DNA of 36,300 bases from assembly GCF_009600315.1 (NCBI RefSeq), contig NZ_WIWC01000050.1:1-36300 (forward strand), written 5' to 3'. The notes under the pieces were generated by a model. The model was given only the letters and a program-made list of their open reading frames with translations. It was not told where the DNA came from and made no database searches. Numbering within the stretch: the stretch's first letter is position 1; every line of letters begins with the position of its first letter. The position numbers and the translations under genes are program-made. This document shows, one piece after another, positions 1 to 7,599 of this stretch. The stretch comes from Pseudomonas helleri (lineage in GTDB: Bacteria > Pseudomonadota > Gammaproteobacteria > Pseudomonadales > Pseudomonadaceae).

Positions 1-362
1 CCGATCGCGGCTGGCTCGGCGTCCTGCCTCGCCACCCCCATAACAGCACCTGCGTTCAGCCTCCTGTGAGGGGCCTCTGTGTCGTCCCCACTATTTCGGT
101 GGCAGCAGTGAAATTGTTTTAAAAGCTAAAAGCTAAAAGCTAAGAGCTCGTGTTTCCTCACTTGAATTCGGGATGTTTCGTACGTGTTTGCCAATTGCGG
201 GGCCATCTGGGCGACGCCTATAGTCAGCGCTCGCTTTAGGGCGACCGGGTTTGGCGACCTTGAAAACATTTAGTTATCAGTTGTTATATCTAGCTGAGCG
301 TGTATTTTGCACCGCGATGCTTTATGGCTGCTGTGCGTGGGAGATCTTCGGATCTGCCGGGG
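1..362. other. Intergenic stretch without a supported gene
   Basis: I see no convincing coding region here. It holds a short 7-base tandem repeat (121-148) and otherwise unremarkable sequence. One frame, 251-460, is open but has no ribosome binding site and runs through the stem-loop of the next gene, so I do not call it. The first 120 bases look like the tail of a longer intergenic element cut by the window edge. Confidence 0.5.
121..148. repeat. Tandem 7-mer repeat (AAAAGCT x3 plus AAGAGCT)
   Basis: Four adjacent 7-base units are visible: three copies of AAAAGCT and a fourth with one change, AAGAGCT. It is a simple short tandem repeat that could vary by slippage. It lies about 310 bases before the nearest gene, so a regulatory effect is not evident. 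Confidence 0.7.
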
Positions 363-456
363 TTCCTAAATGTTTCCGGCTCGCCAACCCGCGCACAGTG
401 GCCACCTGTATTTGTTTGGCGACAAATGCAGGTGGCTCTCATCAAACATTTAGGAA
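363..456 (+). promoter_or_regulatory. Nested stem-loop leader that sequesters the ribosome binding site
   Basis: Two perfectly nested inverted repeats are visible. The outer stem pairs 363-375 with 444-456 (13 bp, no mismatch). The inner stem pairs 401-415 with 422-436 (15 positions, one G-U pair) around a 6-base loop, TTGGCG. The right outer arm contains the AGGA that would be the Shine-Dalgarno of the gene starting at 464, so the folded form should block translation. Such a structure could be a thermosensor, a ligand- or protein-responsive leader, or a processing site. The structure is direct observation; the role is inference. Confidence 0.75.
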
Positions 457-463
457 TTGACTC

Positions 464-733
464 ATGACGAACACTCCACTTATCCCGATGACTGCCATCG
501 ACTGCCTGATCCCCGCCTTATTGATTGACCGCAACGCCCCGGTCGATGTCCTCCATGCCAATGCAGCAGCCCGTGTGCTGGCTGCGACCCAGTTGATGGA
601 AACCCTGGCCCACCGTGATGTTGAGCTGGCCGATGCGATCGACCTCAAACACATCGCCACCGTGGCGATGATCCTGCTGCGTGATGGCTGCGACTTGCTG
701 GATGTACTGGGGTGGCGTTTGCGCCCCGCGTAA
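464..733 (+). CDS. Small conserved-type protein, DUF3077/DUF6124-like
   Basis: An 89-residue soluble protein without a signal peptide or membrane segment. It appears mostly helical: an Ala/Leu-rich stretch (about residues 28-50) containing HANAAARVLAATQL and a second helix (about 60-85) ending in DLLDVLGW. The pattern of an amino-terminal 'NAPVDVL' region followed by two helices resembles the small Pseudomonas proteins grouped as DUF3077/DUF6124, whose function is not known; this assignment is from memory and tentative. The ATG at 464 is eight bases after an AGGA buried in the stem-loop at 363-456, which supports both the start and post-transcriptional control. Two longer frames on the opposite strand are shadows. 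Confidence 0.6.
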   Translation: MTNTPLIPMTAIDCLIPALLIDRNAPVDVLHANAAARVLAATQLMETLAHRDVELADAIDLKHIATVAMILLRDGCDLLDVLGWRLRPA

Positions 734-812
734 ACGAGCGCTGCGTACTCGGAAACTGCCTGCCGCAACGGCTACGGTGAGAGAGCCCTCGCAGGCGCTG
801 TTTATCAACTAG

Positions 813-849
813 AGTTCCCTCCACTCATCCACAGACACGAGAGGGAATT
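813..849 (+). promoter_or_regulatory. Hairpin covering the crcB ribosome binding site
   Basis: Bases 813-821 pair with 841-849 (9 pairs, one G-U) around a 19-base loop. The right arm contains GAGGG, the Shine-Dalgarno of the crcB start at 852. The preceding region does not match the fluoride riboswitch consensus that I can recall, so this simple hairpin may be the only translational control, or it may be fortuitous. Confidence 0.4.
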
Positions 850-851
850 TC

Positions 852-1232
852 ATGACTGCACTGGACGTTTTCTGGGTCGGCTTGGGGGGCGGCCTCGGCT
901 CGCTGTTGCGCTGGTGGATCGGCCTGCGCGTCGGCCAGTTTTACAAAGGCCCCTTTCCACTGGGGACGTTTTTGATCAACGTCAGCGGTGCTTTCGTCAT
1001 CGGCTATTTGAGCATTCTGTTCACAGTCGATTGGCGCGACCGCTACGGCGACTTCCTGAACGCCGCCGTGCTCACCGGCATCCTCGGCGGGTACACCACC
1101 TTCAGCAGCATGCAACTGGATGCCGCCAAGCTGGCCAAGGCACGTGACCGCGCATGGGCCGCCGGTTATTTGATTATCTCGGTACTGGTCGGTCTGGCCG
1201 CCGCCGCTTTCGGCGCCTGGCTGGCGCGCTGA
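852..1232 (+). CDS. crcB: CrcB/Fluc fluoride channel, first of a pair
   Basis: A 126-residue, four-helix membrane protein of the CrcB/Fluc family, which exports toxic fluoride through dual-topology dimers in the inner membrane. Family marks in order: GGGLGSLLRW near the amino end (first helix), GTFLINVSGAF (about residues 38-48, with the conserved Asn of the pore), and GGYTTFSS (about 80-87, the TM3 break with the phenylalanine/serine/threonine track). Length is normal. The start follows GAGGG by about 6 bases. A second, divergent crcB begins 16 bases downstream, so the two are co-transcribed. In organisms with linked pairs the two proteins can form heterodimers; here that is an inference. 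Confidence 0.92.
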   Translation: MTALDVFWVGLGGGLGSLLRWWIGLRVGQFYKGPFPLGTFLINVSGAFVIGYLSILFTVDWRDRYGDFLNAAVLTGILGGYTTFSSMQLDAAKLAKARDRAWAAGYLIISVLVGLAAAAFGAWLAR

Positions 1233-1248
1233 CTCTGGAGTTCTCGTT

Positions 1249-1653
1249 ATGTTGAATCTGATCATTCTGATCTTTGTCGGCGGCGCGTTTGGCGCTATGT
1301 GCCGAGAGTTTGTGATGCTGTCGGTGCCACGTCTGGCCGATGGCTTTCCCATGGACATTTTTGTCGCCAATATCGTCGCGGCCTTTTTGCTGGGCGTCGC
1401 CACGTCACTGTTCAAGAGCAATCGCATCAATCAATACGTGCACGTAATGGTCGGCACCGGGATCATGGGCGGGCTGTCGACGTTCTCAAGCTTTGTTTTC
1501 GGCGCCGTGGAAATGATGAAAGACCCCGCCAGTGTGTTTGTCTCCATTTGCTATCTGGTGCTCAGCCTGCTGATCGGATTTGCCGCCGTTGAGCTGGGCC
1601 TGCTGGCTGGCGCCAAGGTCAGCCCGTTGCCTGACGCAGACGCTTCGCACTAA
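1249..1653 (+). CDS. crcB: CrcB/Fluc fluoride channel, second of a pair
   Basis: A 134-residue, four-helix CrcB paralogue. It keeps GGAFGAMCRE near the amino end and GIMGGLSTFSSF (TM3 break, about residues 73-84). The pore segment reads FVANIVAAFLLG, retaining the Asn but replacing the usual glycine after it with alanine. It is only distantly similar to the gene before it, so this is not a recent duplication. The two proteins probably have specialised halves of one dimeric channel, as proposed for other Fluc pairs. A strong terminator follows at 1667-1696. Confidence 0.92.
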   Translation: MLNLIILIFVGGAFGAMCREFVMLSVPRLADGFPMDIFVANIVAAFLLGVATSLFKSNRINQYVHVMVGTGIMGGLSTFSSFVFGAVEMMKDPASVFVSICYLVLSLLIGFAAVELGLLAGAKVSPLPDADASH

Positions 1654-1666
1654 ATCACCCACCACG

Positions 1667-1696
1667 AAAAAGCCCTCGACAGTCGAGGGCTTTTTT
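1667..1696. terminator. Bidirectional intrinsic terminator
   Basis: A GC-rich stem (AGCCCTCGA / TCGAGGGCT) is flanked by five A on the left and six T on the right, so it can stop transcripts from both directions. It sits between the convergent crcB pair (+) and the kch-type gene (-). Confidence 0.9.
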
Positions 1697-1713
1697 ATGC
1701 CGCAAATACGGTG

Positions 1714-2889
1714 TTATGCCAGCGAGGTGCGCTTGCCAAAGAACATCTCTGTGATCAGGTCGTTGTTGATTTGATCGCCTTGCAGGGTGCGCACCAGCAG
1801 CTCACTGCCCAGCAGTGGCAACGACAGCACCATGGTCGGGTTAACGCGTTTGACCTTGGGCATGTTGCGGGTTTCGTTGACCAAGGCAATCACTTGAGTA
1901 TCGTCGCCGGCCACTTCTTTGGCCGCCAGGATGGTAAAGACGTTTTCGGCATCGCTGTCACCCAACGTCACGATGTACTTGGCATCCGCCGCACCGGCCA
2001 GTTTGAGGGTGGAGGCCGCCGACGGATCGCCCTCGATGATGTCGGCGTGTTCCGGCAGGTCATGATGGCTGCCGGGGGCTGCTACCACGGTGACGTGTTC
2101 GCCGCGGTCAGTCAGGCCTTTATAGACGTTTTGAGCCAGTGAACCAACGCCGACGAGGATGTAGTGATTTTTACGGGCCATGTGGGTAATCCTGCCTTTA
2201 ACGATTCGTTGGATGTTGTTGCTGATCAGCGGGCCGGCAATGGACGCCACCGAGATCGCGAAGATGGTGATGCCCAGAATGATCACCGTAAGGGTGAAGA
2301 AGCGGGCGTCGGTGGTGTGCGGCACGATGTCGCCGAAACCGACGGTGGACATGACCACAATGGCGAAGTAGAACGCTGCCGGCAGGTCGGTCACTTCAGG
2401 CGAAAACTGGTCGCCCAGGTACAAGGTGCCGAGGGTGCTGTAGACGATCAACGAGGCGATGCTGACCACCGCAAAAAAGCTGCCGGTGGCCAGGCTGTAG
2501 TGGTCAAACCGCCGCCAGTAAAAGCCCAGTACGGCGATGGTGAACAGTGAGAAGAAGGTCACGCCGTCGGGTTTTTTCAGGATGAAAAAATCCACGCACA
2601 CTGTGGCAATCAACAGCAGCAAGGCGAAGAACCAGCTGATTCGCGACTTGATTAATAGCCCCAGCGACATCAGCAGCAGCACAAACCCCACCACGAAACC
2701 GGGGATTTCCAGCAAGGCCAAAAAGCTGAGCGCTTCTCTCCAAGTGCTGAAATTGCCCCCGGCGGCGTTGGCGTGCGCCACACCACGTTGCAACACGGGC
2801 AAGAAGAGTAAGAAGCCGTTGAGCGCCACCAGAAAGGCGACCCCGTAGGCAAACGAAAATCGCGTTTTTACGTCCTGTATTAAAGTCAT
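1714..2889 (-). CDS. kch: Kch-type potassium channel with RCK domain
   Basis: A 391-residue inner-membrane potassium channel closely resembling E. coli Kch in layout. About six hydrophobic segments span residues 15-225. The pore signature is STVGFGD (residues 181-187; E. coli has TVGYGD). A cytoplasmic RCK/TrkA-N regulatory domain begins near residue 240 (NHYILVGVGS) and continues to the end. The nucleotide-binding glycines are partly altered, as also in E. coli Kch. The gene ends 24 bases from the crcB terminator and starts 75 bases after the nickel transporter stop, so it may be the distal member of the urease-locus transcript. Methionine 237, at the start of the RCK domain, has its own good Shine-Dalgarno sequence. 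Confidence 0.88.
   Translation of the reverse strand: MTLIQDVKTRFSFAYGVAFLVALNGFLLFLPVLQRGVAHANAAGGNFSTWREALSFLALLEIPGFVVGFVLLLMSLGLLIKSRISWFFALLLLIATVCVDFFILKKPDGVTFFSLFTIAVLGFYWRRFDHYSLATGSFFAVVSIASLIVYSTLGTLYLGDQFSPEVTDLPAAFYFAIVVMSTVGFGDIVPHTTDARFFTLTVIILGITIFAISVASIAGPLISNNIQRIVKGRITHMARKNHYILVGVGSLAQNVYKGLTDRGEHVTVVAAPGSHHDLPEHADIIEGDPSAASTLKLAGAADAKYIVTLGDSDAENVFTILAAKEVAGDDTQVIALVNETRNMPKVKRVNPTMVLSLPLLGSELLVRTLQGDQINNDLITEMFFGKRTSLA
2179..2193 (-). promoter_or_regulatory. Internal ribosome binding site and start in kch (Met237)
   Basis: Within the kch reading frame, AGGA (2190-2193 on the minus strand) precedes an in-frame ATG (2181-2179) by 8 bases. Translation from here would give only the soluble RCK domain of about 155 residues. 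E. coli Kch is known to use an internal methionine at the equivalent place (Met240). The conservation of the site plus a consensus Shine-Dalgarno suggests the same dual product here. Confidence 0.5.
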
Positions 2890-2964
2890 AGTTCCTACGA
2901 CGCGTCTGTTAAGGGGTGAGGGGAGTGTAGGTCAGCTTCTTCGGCCTGCCACACGCAGGTCGGA

Positions 2965-4026
2965 TCAGACGGCATTGGCGGGTAACCGGTCATAGCCGCG
3001 CACATAGTAATTGGCCGCTGACACCAGCCAGCAGAGCACAAACAGGGCGATGATCCAGTAACCGATTTCACCGAAGTTTTCGGTGATGGCATTGATGGGT
3101 GTCCAGACGCCGCCCGTCAGTTGCAGTTTGTCTGCGATCAGGCCCAATGCTTCGATGCCGCCAATAAACAACGCGACGACCACCGAGGCGGCGGTGATGG
3201 TGATGTTGTAGTAGAGCTTGCGGATGGGTTTTGAGAATGCCCAGCCGTAAGCGCCGATCATGACGAAGTTGTCCAGTGAGTCGATCAGCGCCATGCCTAC
3301 GGCAAACAGCACCGGGAACACCATGATCGACCACAGGCTGATGCCGTGTGAGGCGCTGGTGGCGCTGATGCCCAACAGACCGATTTCGGTGGCGGTGTCA
3401 AAACCCAGACCGAACAGAAAACCTACCGGGTACATGTGCCAGCTTTTATTCACCAAGTTGAACAGGCGGCCAAAGATGCGCGCCATCAAGCCACCTTTGT
3501 TGGCGGTCAGCATGTCCAGTTCTTCAGGGGCCAGTGTCTGTCCCGCCTTGACCTGTTTGAACTTCTTGTACACCGAGATCAGGATCACCAGATTGAGCAG
3601 GCCAAACAGCAGCAGGAAAACGGACGACACCAGCGTGCCGATCAGGCCGCCGGTTTCGTGAAACCACTCCATGTCATCCTTGAAGGCCATGGCCGTGGCA
3701 GCAATCGCAAAGGAGGCCAGCACCACGATGGTGGAGTGCCCCAGCGAGAACCAGGTGCCTACGGCAATCGGTTTTTTACCCTGTTGCATGAGCTTGCGGG
3801 TCACGTTGTCGATGGCCGCGATATGGTCGGCATCCACCGCATGGCGCAAGCCAAAGCTGTAGGCCAGCAGGGCGGTGCCCATCAGTACCGGGTTGCTGCC
3901 GAACTCGATAAAGGCCCAGGCCCAGGCGAGCACGTTGGCGGCGACCAGCCCGATCAACAAGTAGATCGCCCGGCGTGTGGTGCTGGTGGGCTCGGCGGTG
4001 GCGGATAACTGAGCGATGGCTGTCAT
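2965..4026 (-). CDS. NiCoT-family nickel/cobalt transporter
   Basis: A 353-residue high-affinity Ni/Co permease of the HoxN/HupN/NixA family (eight predicted membrane segments). Signature motifs are present: RHAVDADHIAAID (residues 61-73, the metal-binding H-x4-DHI of helix II), FSLGHSTIV, GLGFDTATE and DSLDNFVM. It should bring nickel into the cytoplasm for insertion into urease. The gene is 28 bases after the urea channel gene on the same strand, at the end of the urease operon, as in Brucella ure2 and Yersinia-type loci. The start ATG follows AGGA by 8 bases. Nickel rather than cobalt preference is inferred from context. Confidence 0.92.
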   Translation of the reverse strand: MTAIAQLSATAEPTSTTRRAIYLLIGLVAANVLAWAWAFIEFGSNPVLMGTALLAYSFGLRHAVDADHIAAIDNVTRKLMQQGKKPIAVGTWFSLGHSTIVVLASFAIAATAMAFKDDMEWFHETGGLIGTLVSSVFLLLFGLLNLVILISVYKKFKQVKAGQTLAPEELDMLTANKGGLMARIFGRLFNLVNKSWHMYPVGFLFGLGFDTATEIGLLGISATSASHGISLWSIMVFPVLFAVGMALIDSLDNFVMIGAYGWAFSKPIRKLYYNITITAASVVVALFIGGIEALGLIADKLQLTGGVWTPINAITENFGEIGYWIIALFVLCWLVSAANYYVRGYDRLPANAV

Positions 4027-4054
4027 GACGTGATTCCTGCGAATGTCGCAAATA

Positions 4055-5044
4055 TTATTGGCGGTGAGCTGGCATCACGTCTTTGTTCGGCACCAGGAAC
4101 AGCCAGGAAGCGAGCACAAAGGGCATGGTCAGGGTCGGTATGCCAGCTGGGGTCAACACTGTATTCATGGCACCCTGCACAAAGACAGTGAAAATGACGC
4201 CGACGATTGTATAAATCAGCACGCGCCAACTCGGCGTGTTGAAGGTCGAACCCAGCGCAATGGCAGTCAGCACGGCACTGAAGGCGTACATGCCGTTGTT
4301 GACACTGGCCTGGTCAGCGCCCAAAAACATGGCCGTGAGTACCGCCAGAACTGTGCCGCAGATAGCGAAAACAGCGGCCCATAATGACTCCACGGCCAGA
4401 CCGATCAGAAACAGCAGGCCGGCGATCACGCTGCTGATCAGAAAGACTTCAGAAATGCCATAGAGCGTGCTGTGCACAAACTGCGAGGCTGAATACGCCA
4501 GGTCGCTGTCCTGTACCAGCGGATGAGCCAGTGCCGGTGTAGGCAGTGCGCTGCCATCCAGCCCGGTGAAGGCATAGCTGGCCAGCAGCATGGCCCAGGT
4601 CACCAGCACAAAGGGGGCGGTGAGGGCGGCGACTTTCCAGGTTTTAAGGATGTCGGCAATGCAGATCATGACGATGACCGAAACAATGCTGCCCAGAATG
4701 ATGCACAGCCACAGTGTCGGTGTGTTGGCCAGAAAGGTCGGCAGCGCAGCGCCCACCAGGCAGCCGTTGTAGCCGTAAAGCCCGGCCTTCCAGGACGCGC
4801 GGTCCTTGAGGTGCATGCCGAATAAAGTGGCGACGACGGTGCCCAATAAACAGCCGAAGGCCATCGCCGGGTTGCCTTCGCCGAAGCCGCCGACAAAGAT
4901 CGCGGCAAAGAAAAACAGGCCGGTCAGCGGGTTGTTCTGGAACATGACCTGAGCACAGCCGCGCAAGGTGACATCGATAAACTCAATGACGGCGTTTTGG
5001 CTGGCCAGTTGTGACCACTTTGAGGTGGGGGCGGTAGCATCCAT
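4055..5044 (-). CDS. yut: Urea channel/transporter (UT family)
   Basis: A 329-residue polytopic membrane protein of the urea transporter family, related to Yersinia Yut. It shows the internal two-fold repeat typical of UT proteins: TAPFVLVTW in the first half and TMPFVLASW in the second, with NPLTGLFF near the amino end. It should admit urea for the cytoplasmic urease. The frame stays open to 5146, but that extension runs into a large palindrome. The ATG at 5044 has GAGGA at good spacing and gives the expected family length, so I chose it. The gene lies between ureD (separated by the palindrome at 5092-5198) and the nickel transporter. Confidence 0.9.
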   Translation of the reverse strand: MDATAPTSKWSQLASQNAVIEFIDVTLRGCAQVMFQNNPLTGLFFFAAIFVGGFGEGNPAMAFGCLLGTVVATLFGMHLKDRASWKAGLYGYNGCLVGAALPTFLANTPTLWLCIILGSIVSVIVMICIADILKTWKVAALTAPFVLVTWAMLLASYAFTGLDGSALPTPALAHPLVQDSDLAYSASQFVHSTLYGISEVFLISSVIAGLLFLIGLAVESLWAAVFAICGTVLAVLTAMFLGADQASVNNGMYAFSAVLTAIALGSTFNTPSWRVLIYTIVGVIFTVFVQGAMNTVLTPAGIPTLTMPFVLASWLFLVPNKDVMPAHRQ

Positions 5045-5091
5045 GGTGATGTCCTCTCGATTGGCATAGCCGTGCGGGCGTTTGAGTATTT

Positions 5092-5198
5092 GTAGCAGCG
5101 GACGAGCGCAGCGAGGCCGCGTCCGAGGGCACAGCCCTCGCATCATTAACGACTGCTGCGCAGCCGGACGCGGCCTCGCTGCGCTCGTCCGCTGCTAC
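5092..5198. repeat. Long perfect palindrome, REPIN-like, between ureD and the urea channel gene
   Basis: Bases 5092-5125 are the exact reverse complement of 5165-5198 (34 bp, no mismatch). The 39-base spacer contains two smaller palindromes: 5124-5140 (CGAGGGC-ACA-GCCCTCG) and a GCTGCGCAGC. The arms begin GTAGCAGCGG, as REP-type elements of Pseudomonas often do. Six T follow the right arm. In RNA it would form a very stable branched hairpin inside the urease operon, able to stabilise upstream mRNA or reduce read-through into the transporters. Confidence 0.85.
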
Positions 5199-5215
5199 GG
5201 GTTTTTTGGTGGGGC

Positions 5216-6181
5216 TTAGCGCCACAAAAATTGTGGCTGCAAGGTGCGCCCCAAAATTTCTTCCCGGGCGATTTTCCAGAACTCGCGGATTTGCGCTTTG
5301 ACTTCGCCACTGTCATTGCCCAGCACTTTGAAAATCAGTCCGCAGTTATTCGGCAAACGGGTGACGCCGCTTGCCAGCCCGGCTTTCATGTCAAACAATG
5401 CCGGAACCCTCTCGACGATGCGGTCGTGATGTTCTTTCGGGGTGAGCAACACCACGTTGCCGAACACATCGAAGGTTTGCATGACGCCGATGGCGTCCAG
5501 GCTTTCCTTTTTTGGCTCCAACACGTATTTCTCGACAAACAATTCCTTGCCCTCAAGGTTTTCGGCCGAGACTCGCGAGGAATACACGTCAAAACCAAAA
5601 CGTTCATCGACGTGGTGATACTTGCGCCCTGACATCAACACTTCGCAGTAAATCGCCGTTGCCGTAGGGTGGATCTTGATCTGTGTGTCGGTGATAAACC
5701 GTGCATCACGGTGTGGGATCAGCGGGTCTGGCATAAATTCCAGATAGCCATCTTCCTCAACCCGAAAGTGCTGGATCTGGGAGGCATAGTTGGCATTCAT
5801 CGAATGCACTTTGGTCGCTGACTGGGTGGTGACATGTCCGCAGGCGCCGGGCCCCACGTTGACGTCGGTGGCCAGACGGTCGCCTTGCAGGATGCAGCCC
5901 GATGTGGAAATCATGGTCACGCAGGGCAGTTCGGGCATTTCCTCATCCCAGTACAAGGCCCGCTGCACCAGGGACGGAACGCGTCGCTCCATGTCGGTCA
6001 GTTCGCTGCGATGGCCGCGCTTCTCAAAGCCCAGACGCAGGTAGCCGCTTTTACCGACCGCGCCACTTTCCATTTGCGGCGGCTCGTTCTGATAGTCAGC
6101 CAGCTCCGGCGCGTCCGTTCCCAAGGCGTGAGCGCGAATCCGTGAAGGCGTGTTCACGATGTTCTGGCTCTGCGCATTCAT
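5216..6181 (-). CDS. ureD: Urease accessory protein UreD (UreH)
   Basis: A 321-residue UreD, the scaffold that binds apo-urease and recruits UreF and UreG for nickel insertion. Recognisable parts include CVTMISTSGCILQGD (about residues 85-100), TTQSATKVHSMN, and FMPDPLIPHRDARF, which are conserved in UreD/UreH. It is longer at the amino end than the classical ~270-residue UreD, as in the Yersinia-type protein. Its start overlaps the ureG stop by four bases (ATGA), indicating translational coupling. Position last among the ure genes is typical of the ABCEFGD order. Confidence 0.95.
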   Translation of the reverse strand: MNAQSQNIVNTPSRIRAHALGTDAPELADYQNEPPQMESGAVGKSGYLRLGFEKRGHRSELTDMERRVPSLVQRALYWDEEMPELPCVTMISTSGCILQGDRLATDVNVGPGACGHVTTQSATKVHSMNANYASQIQHFRVEEDGYLEFMPDPLIPHRDARFITDTQIKIHPTATAIYCEVLMSGRKYHHVDERFGFDVYSSRVSAENLEGKELFVEKYVLEPKKESLDAIGVMQTFDVFGNVVLLTPKEHHDRIVERVPALFDMKAGLASGVTRLPNNCGLIFKVLGNDSGEVKAQIREFWKIAREEILGRTLQPQFLWR

Positions 6182-6825
6182 GCAGTGACCTCGCTTTTGG
6201 CCGCCGGTTTTTGCGCGAACAGGAACATGTGCTCAATCATGTCCACCAGTTCTTCGATGCCTTGACCGGTTTTGCAGTTGGTGAGGATGTAAGGACGGTT
6301 GCCGCGCACCACTTTGGTGTCGCTTTCCATCACGTCCAGGCTGGCCCCCACGTAGGGCGCGAGGTCGATTTTGTTGATCACCAGAATGTCGGCCTGCACC
6401 AGTCCCGGGCCGTTTTTGCGCGGGATTTTTTCGCCTTCGGCCACGTCGATCACGTAGATGTAAAAGTCGGCCAGCGCCGGGCTGAAGGTCAGCGTCAGGT
6501 TGTCGCCACCGCTTTCAATCATGATCAGGTCGTTGTCGGGGAATTTCTCTTCCATTTCCTCGACCGCCGCGATGTTCATGCTCGGGTCTTCACGCACGGC
6601 GGTGTGCGGGCAGGCGCCGGTCTCTACGCCGAGGATCTTGTCTTCGTCGAGGATGCCCTTGAGGGTGCGCTTGACCTGTTTGGCGTCTTCGGTGGTGACG
6701 ATGTCGTTGGTGATGATCAGCGGCTTGTAGCCACGGTTGATGAGGATCGGTGTGATCACTTCGATGATCGCGGTTTTGCCTGAACCAACCGGGCCACCAA
6801 TACCAATACGGGTAATCTTTTTCAC
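6178..6825 (-). CDS. ureG: Urease accessory GTPase UreG
   Basis: A 215-residue SIMIBI-class GTPase that powers nickel delivery to urease. From the chosen start the P-loop GPVGSGKT is at residues 11-18, the metal-binding Cys-Pro-His is C72-P73-H74, and NKID gives guanine specificity. I chose the GTG at 6825 because AAGGAA lies 6 bases before it and the protein then has the usual length. An upstream ATG at 6876 adds 17 residues but has no ribosome binding site. The gene lies 67 bases after ureF and overlaps ureD by four bases. Confidence 0.95.
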   Translation of the reverse strand: MKKITRIGIGGPVGSGKTAIIEVITPILINRGYKPLIITNDIVTTEDAKQVKRTLKGILDEDKILGVETGACPHTAVREDPSMNIAAVEEMEEKFPDNDLIMIESGGDNLTLTFSPALADFYIYVIDVAEGEKIPRKNGPGLVQADILVINKIDLAPYVGASLDVMESDTKVVRGNRPYILTNCKTGQGIEELVDMIEHMFLFAQKPAAKSEVTA

Positions 6826-6892
6826 AGGACGTTCCTTAACAAAAATGGAAGCTGATTGCGCGTCGACATGGGTCAACGCGAGGCATCGGGTG

Positions 6893-7579
6893 TCAGTTCA
6901 TAAACAGTCGTACGTGGGCTTTGACGTGGACGGCGGCCAGTACATCGACAATCGGCACGTAGGAAGACATCTGCTCGATGTCGCCGTTTTCGGCAATGTC
7001 GCAGAAGGCTTCGATGTCGTGGTTGAGCTCAAAGAGGATGTGCTGGGTGTCCAGGTGAGTGACCCGCATCAGGCGCATGGCGGCGCTGAGGATGGTCATG
7101 GCCACACCGTACTGGTGCATGACCACTACTTCGCGGGCGCCAATGCCTTGGGTTGCCATGACCACCGCCTGAGTGACGGGGTAGGTGCCTGCGGCATTGC
7201 CTGCCTTGATTTGTTCCAGCCACCAGCGCACCAACGGGGTCTCGACCACATGGATCGACATTTCCGCCAGTTTTTTGCCCATGCGCGTGGCCATCAGGCG
7301 GCTTTCTTCGTTGAGTTTGCGGTTATTCACGGCCCAGTCGGCCCGCAAAATACCCTCGCGGTCATCGGCAACGGCGGCCCGGTGGGCGGCCACAACCGCC
7401 ATGCCGTCGCAACTGGCAGCCTGTTTGAGGGCGGTTAATACAAAGCCTTTGAGTATCGGCACGTCGTGCACGATGCCGGTCTGCACCGCGGATTCAACAC
7501 CGTTGGAAAACGAGAATGCTCCCACCGGCAATACCGAATCGCCGAACTGCATGATGCGGATGAGATCTGCTGCCTTCAT
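6893..7579 (-). CDS. ureF: Urease accessory protein UreF
   Basis: A 228-residue, largely helical UreF that forms a complex with UreD and UreG and gates GTP hydrolysis during urease activation. The amino end contains MQFGDSVLPVGAFSFSNG, the family hallmark, and later GTYPVTQAVVMATQGIG. Length is normal. It starts 20 bases after the ureE stop. It shares the ABCEFGD order of the whole locus. Confidence 0.95.
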   Translation of the reverse strand: MKAADLIRIMQFGDSVLPVGAFSFSNGVESAVQTGIVHDVPILKGFVLTALKQAASCDGMAVVAAHRAAVADDREGILRADWAVNNRKLNEESRLMATRMGKKLAEMSIHVVETPLVRWWLEQIKAGNAAGTYPVTQAVVMATQGIGAREVVVMHQYGVAMTILSAAMRLMRVTHLDTQHILFELNHDIEAFCDIAENGDIEQMSSYVPIVDVLAAVHVKAHVRLFMN

Positions 7580-7599
7580 GGTCGCGCCTTATGCCGGGG

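Noticed and set aside
121..148. CRISPR-like repeats
   Set aside because: The units are only 7 bases and directly adjacent without spacers; a simple tandem repeat.
251..460. Open frame upstream of the gene at 464
   Set aside because: No ribosome binding site, unusual composition, and it covers the whole regulatory stem-loop.
734..851. Possible fluoride riboswitch before the crcB pair
   Set aside because: The conserved pseudoknot segments of the crcB motif as I know them are not recognisable; only a simple hairpin is seen.
5045..5146. Amino-terminal extension of the urea channel to 5146
   Set aside because: It would be translated from within the large palindrome and lacks a ribosome binding site; the ATG at 5044 gives the family length.
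5902..6783. Open frame of 293 codons on the plus strand opposite ureD and ureG
   Set aside because: Shadow of the minus-strand genes; no ribosome binding site and no recognisable motif.
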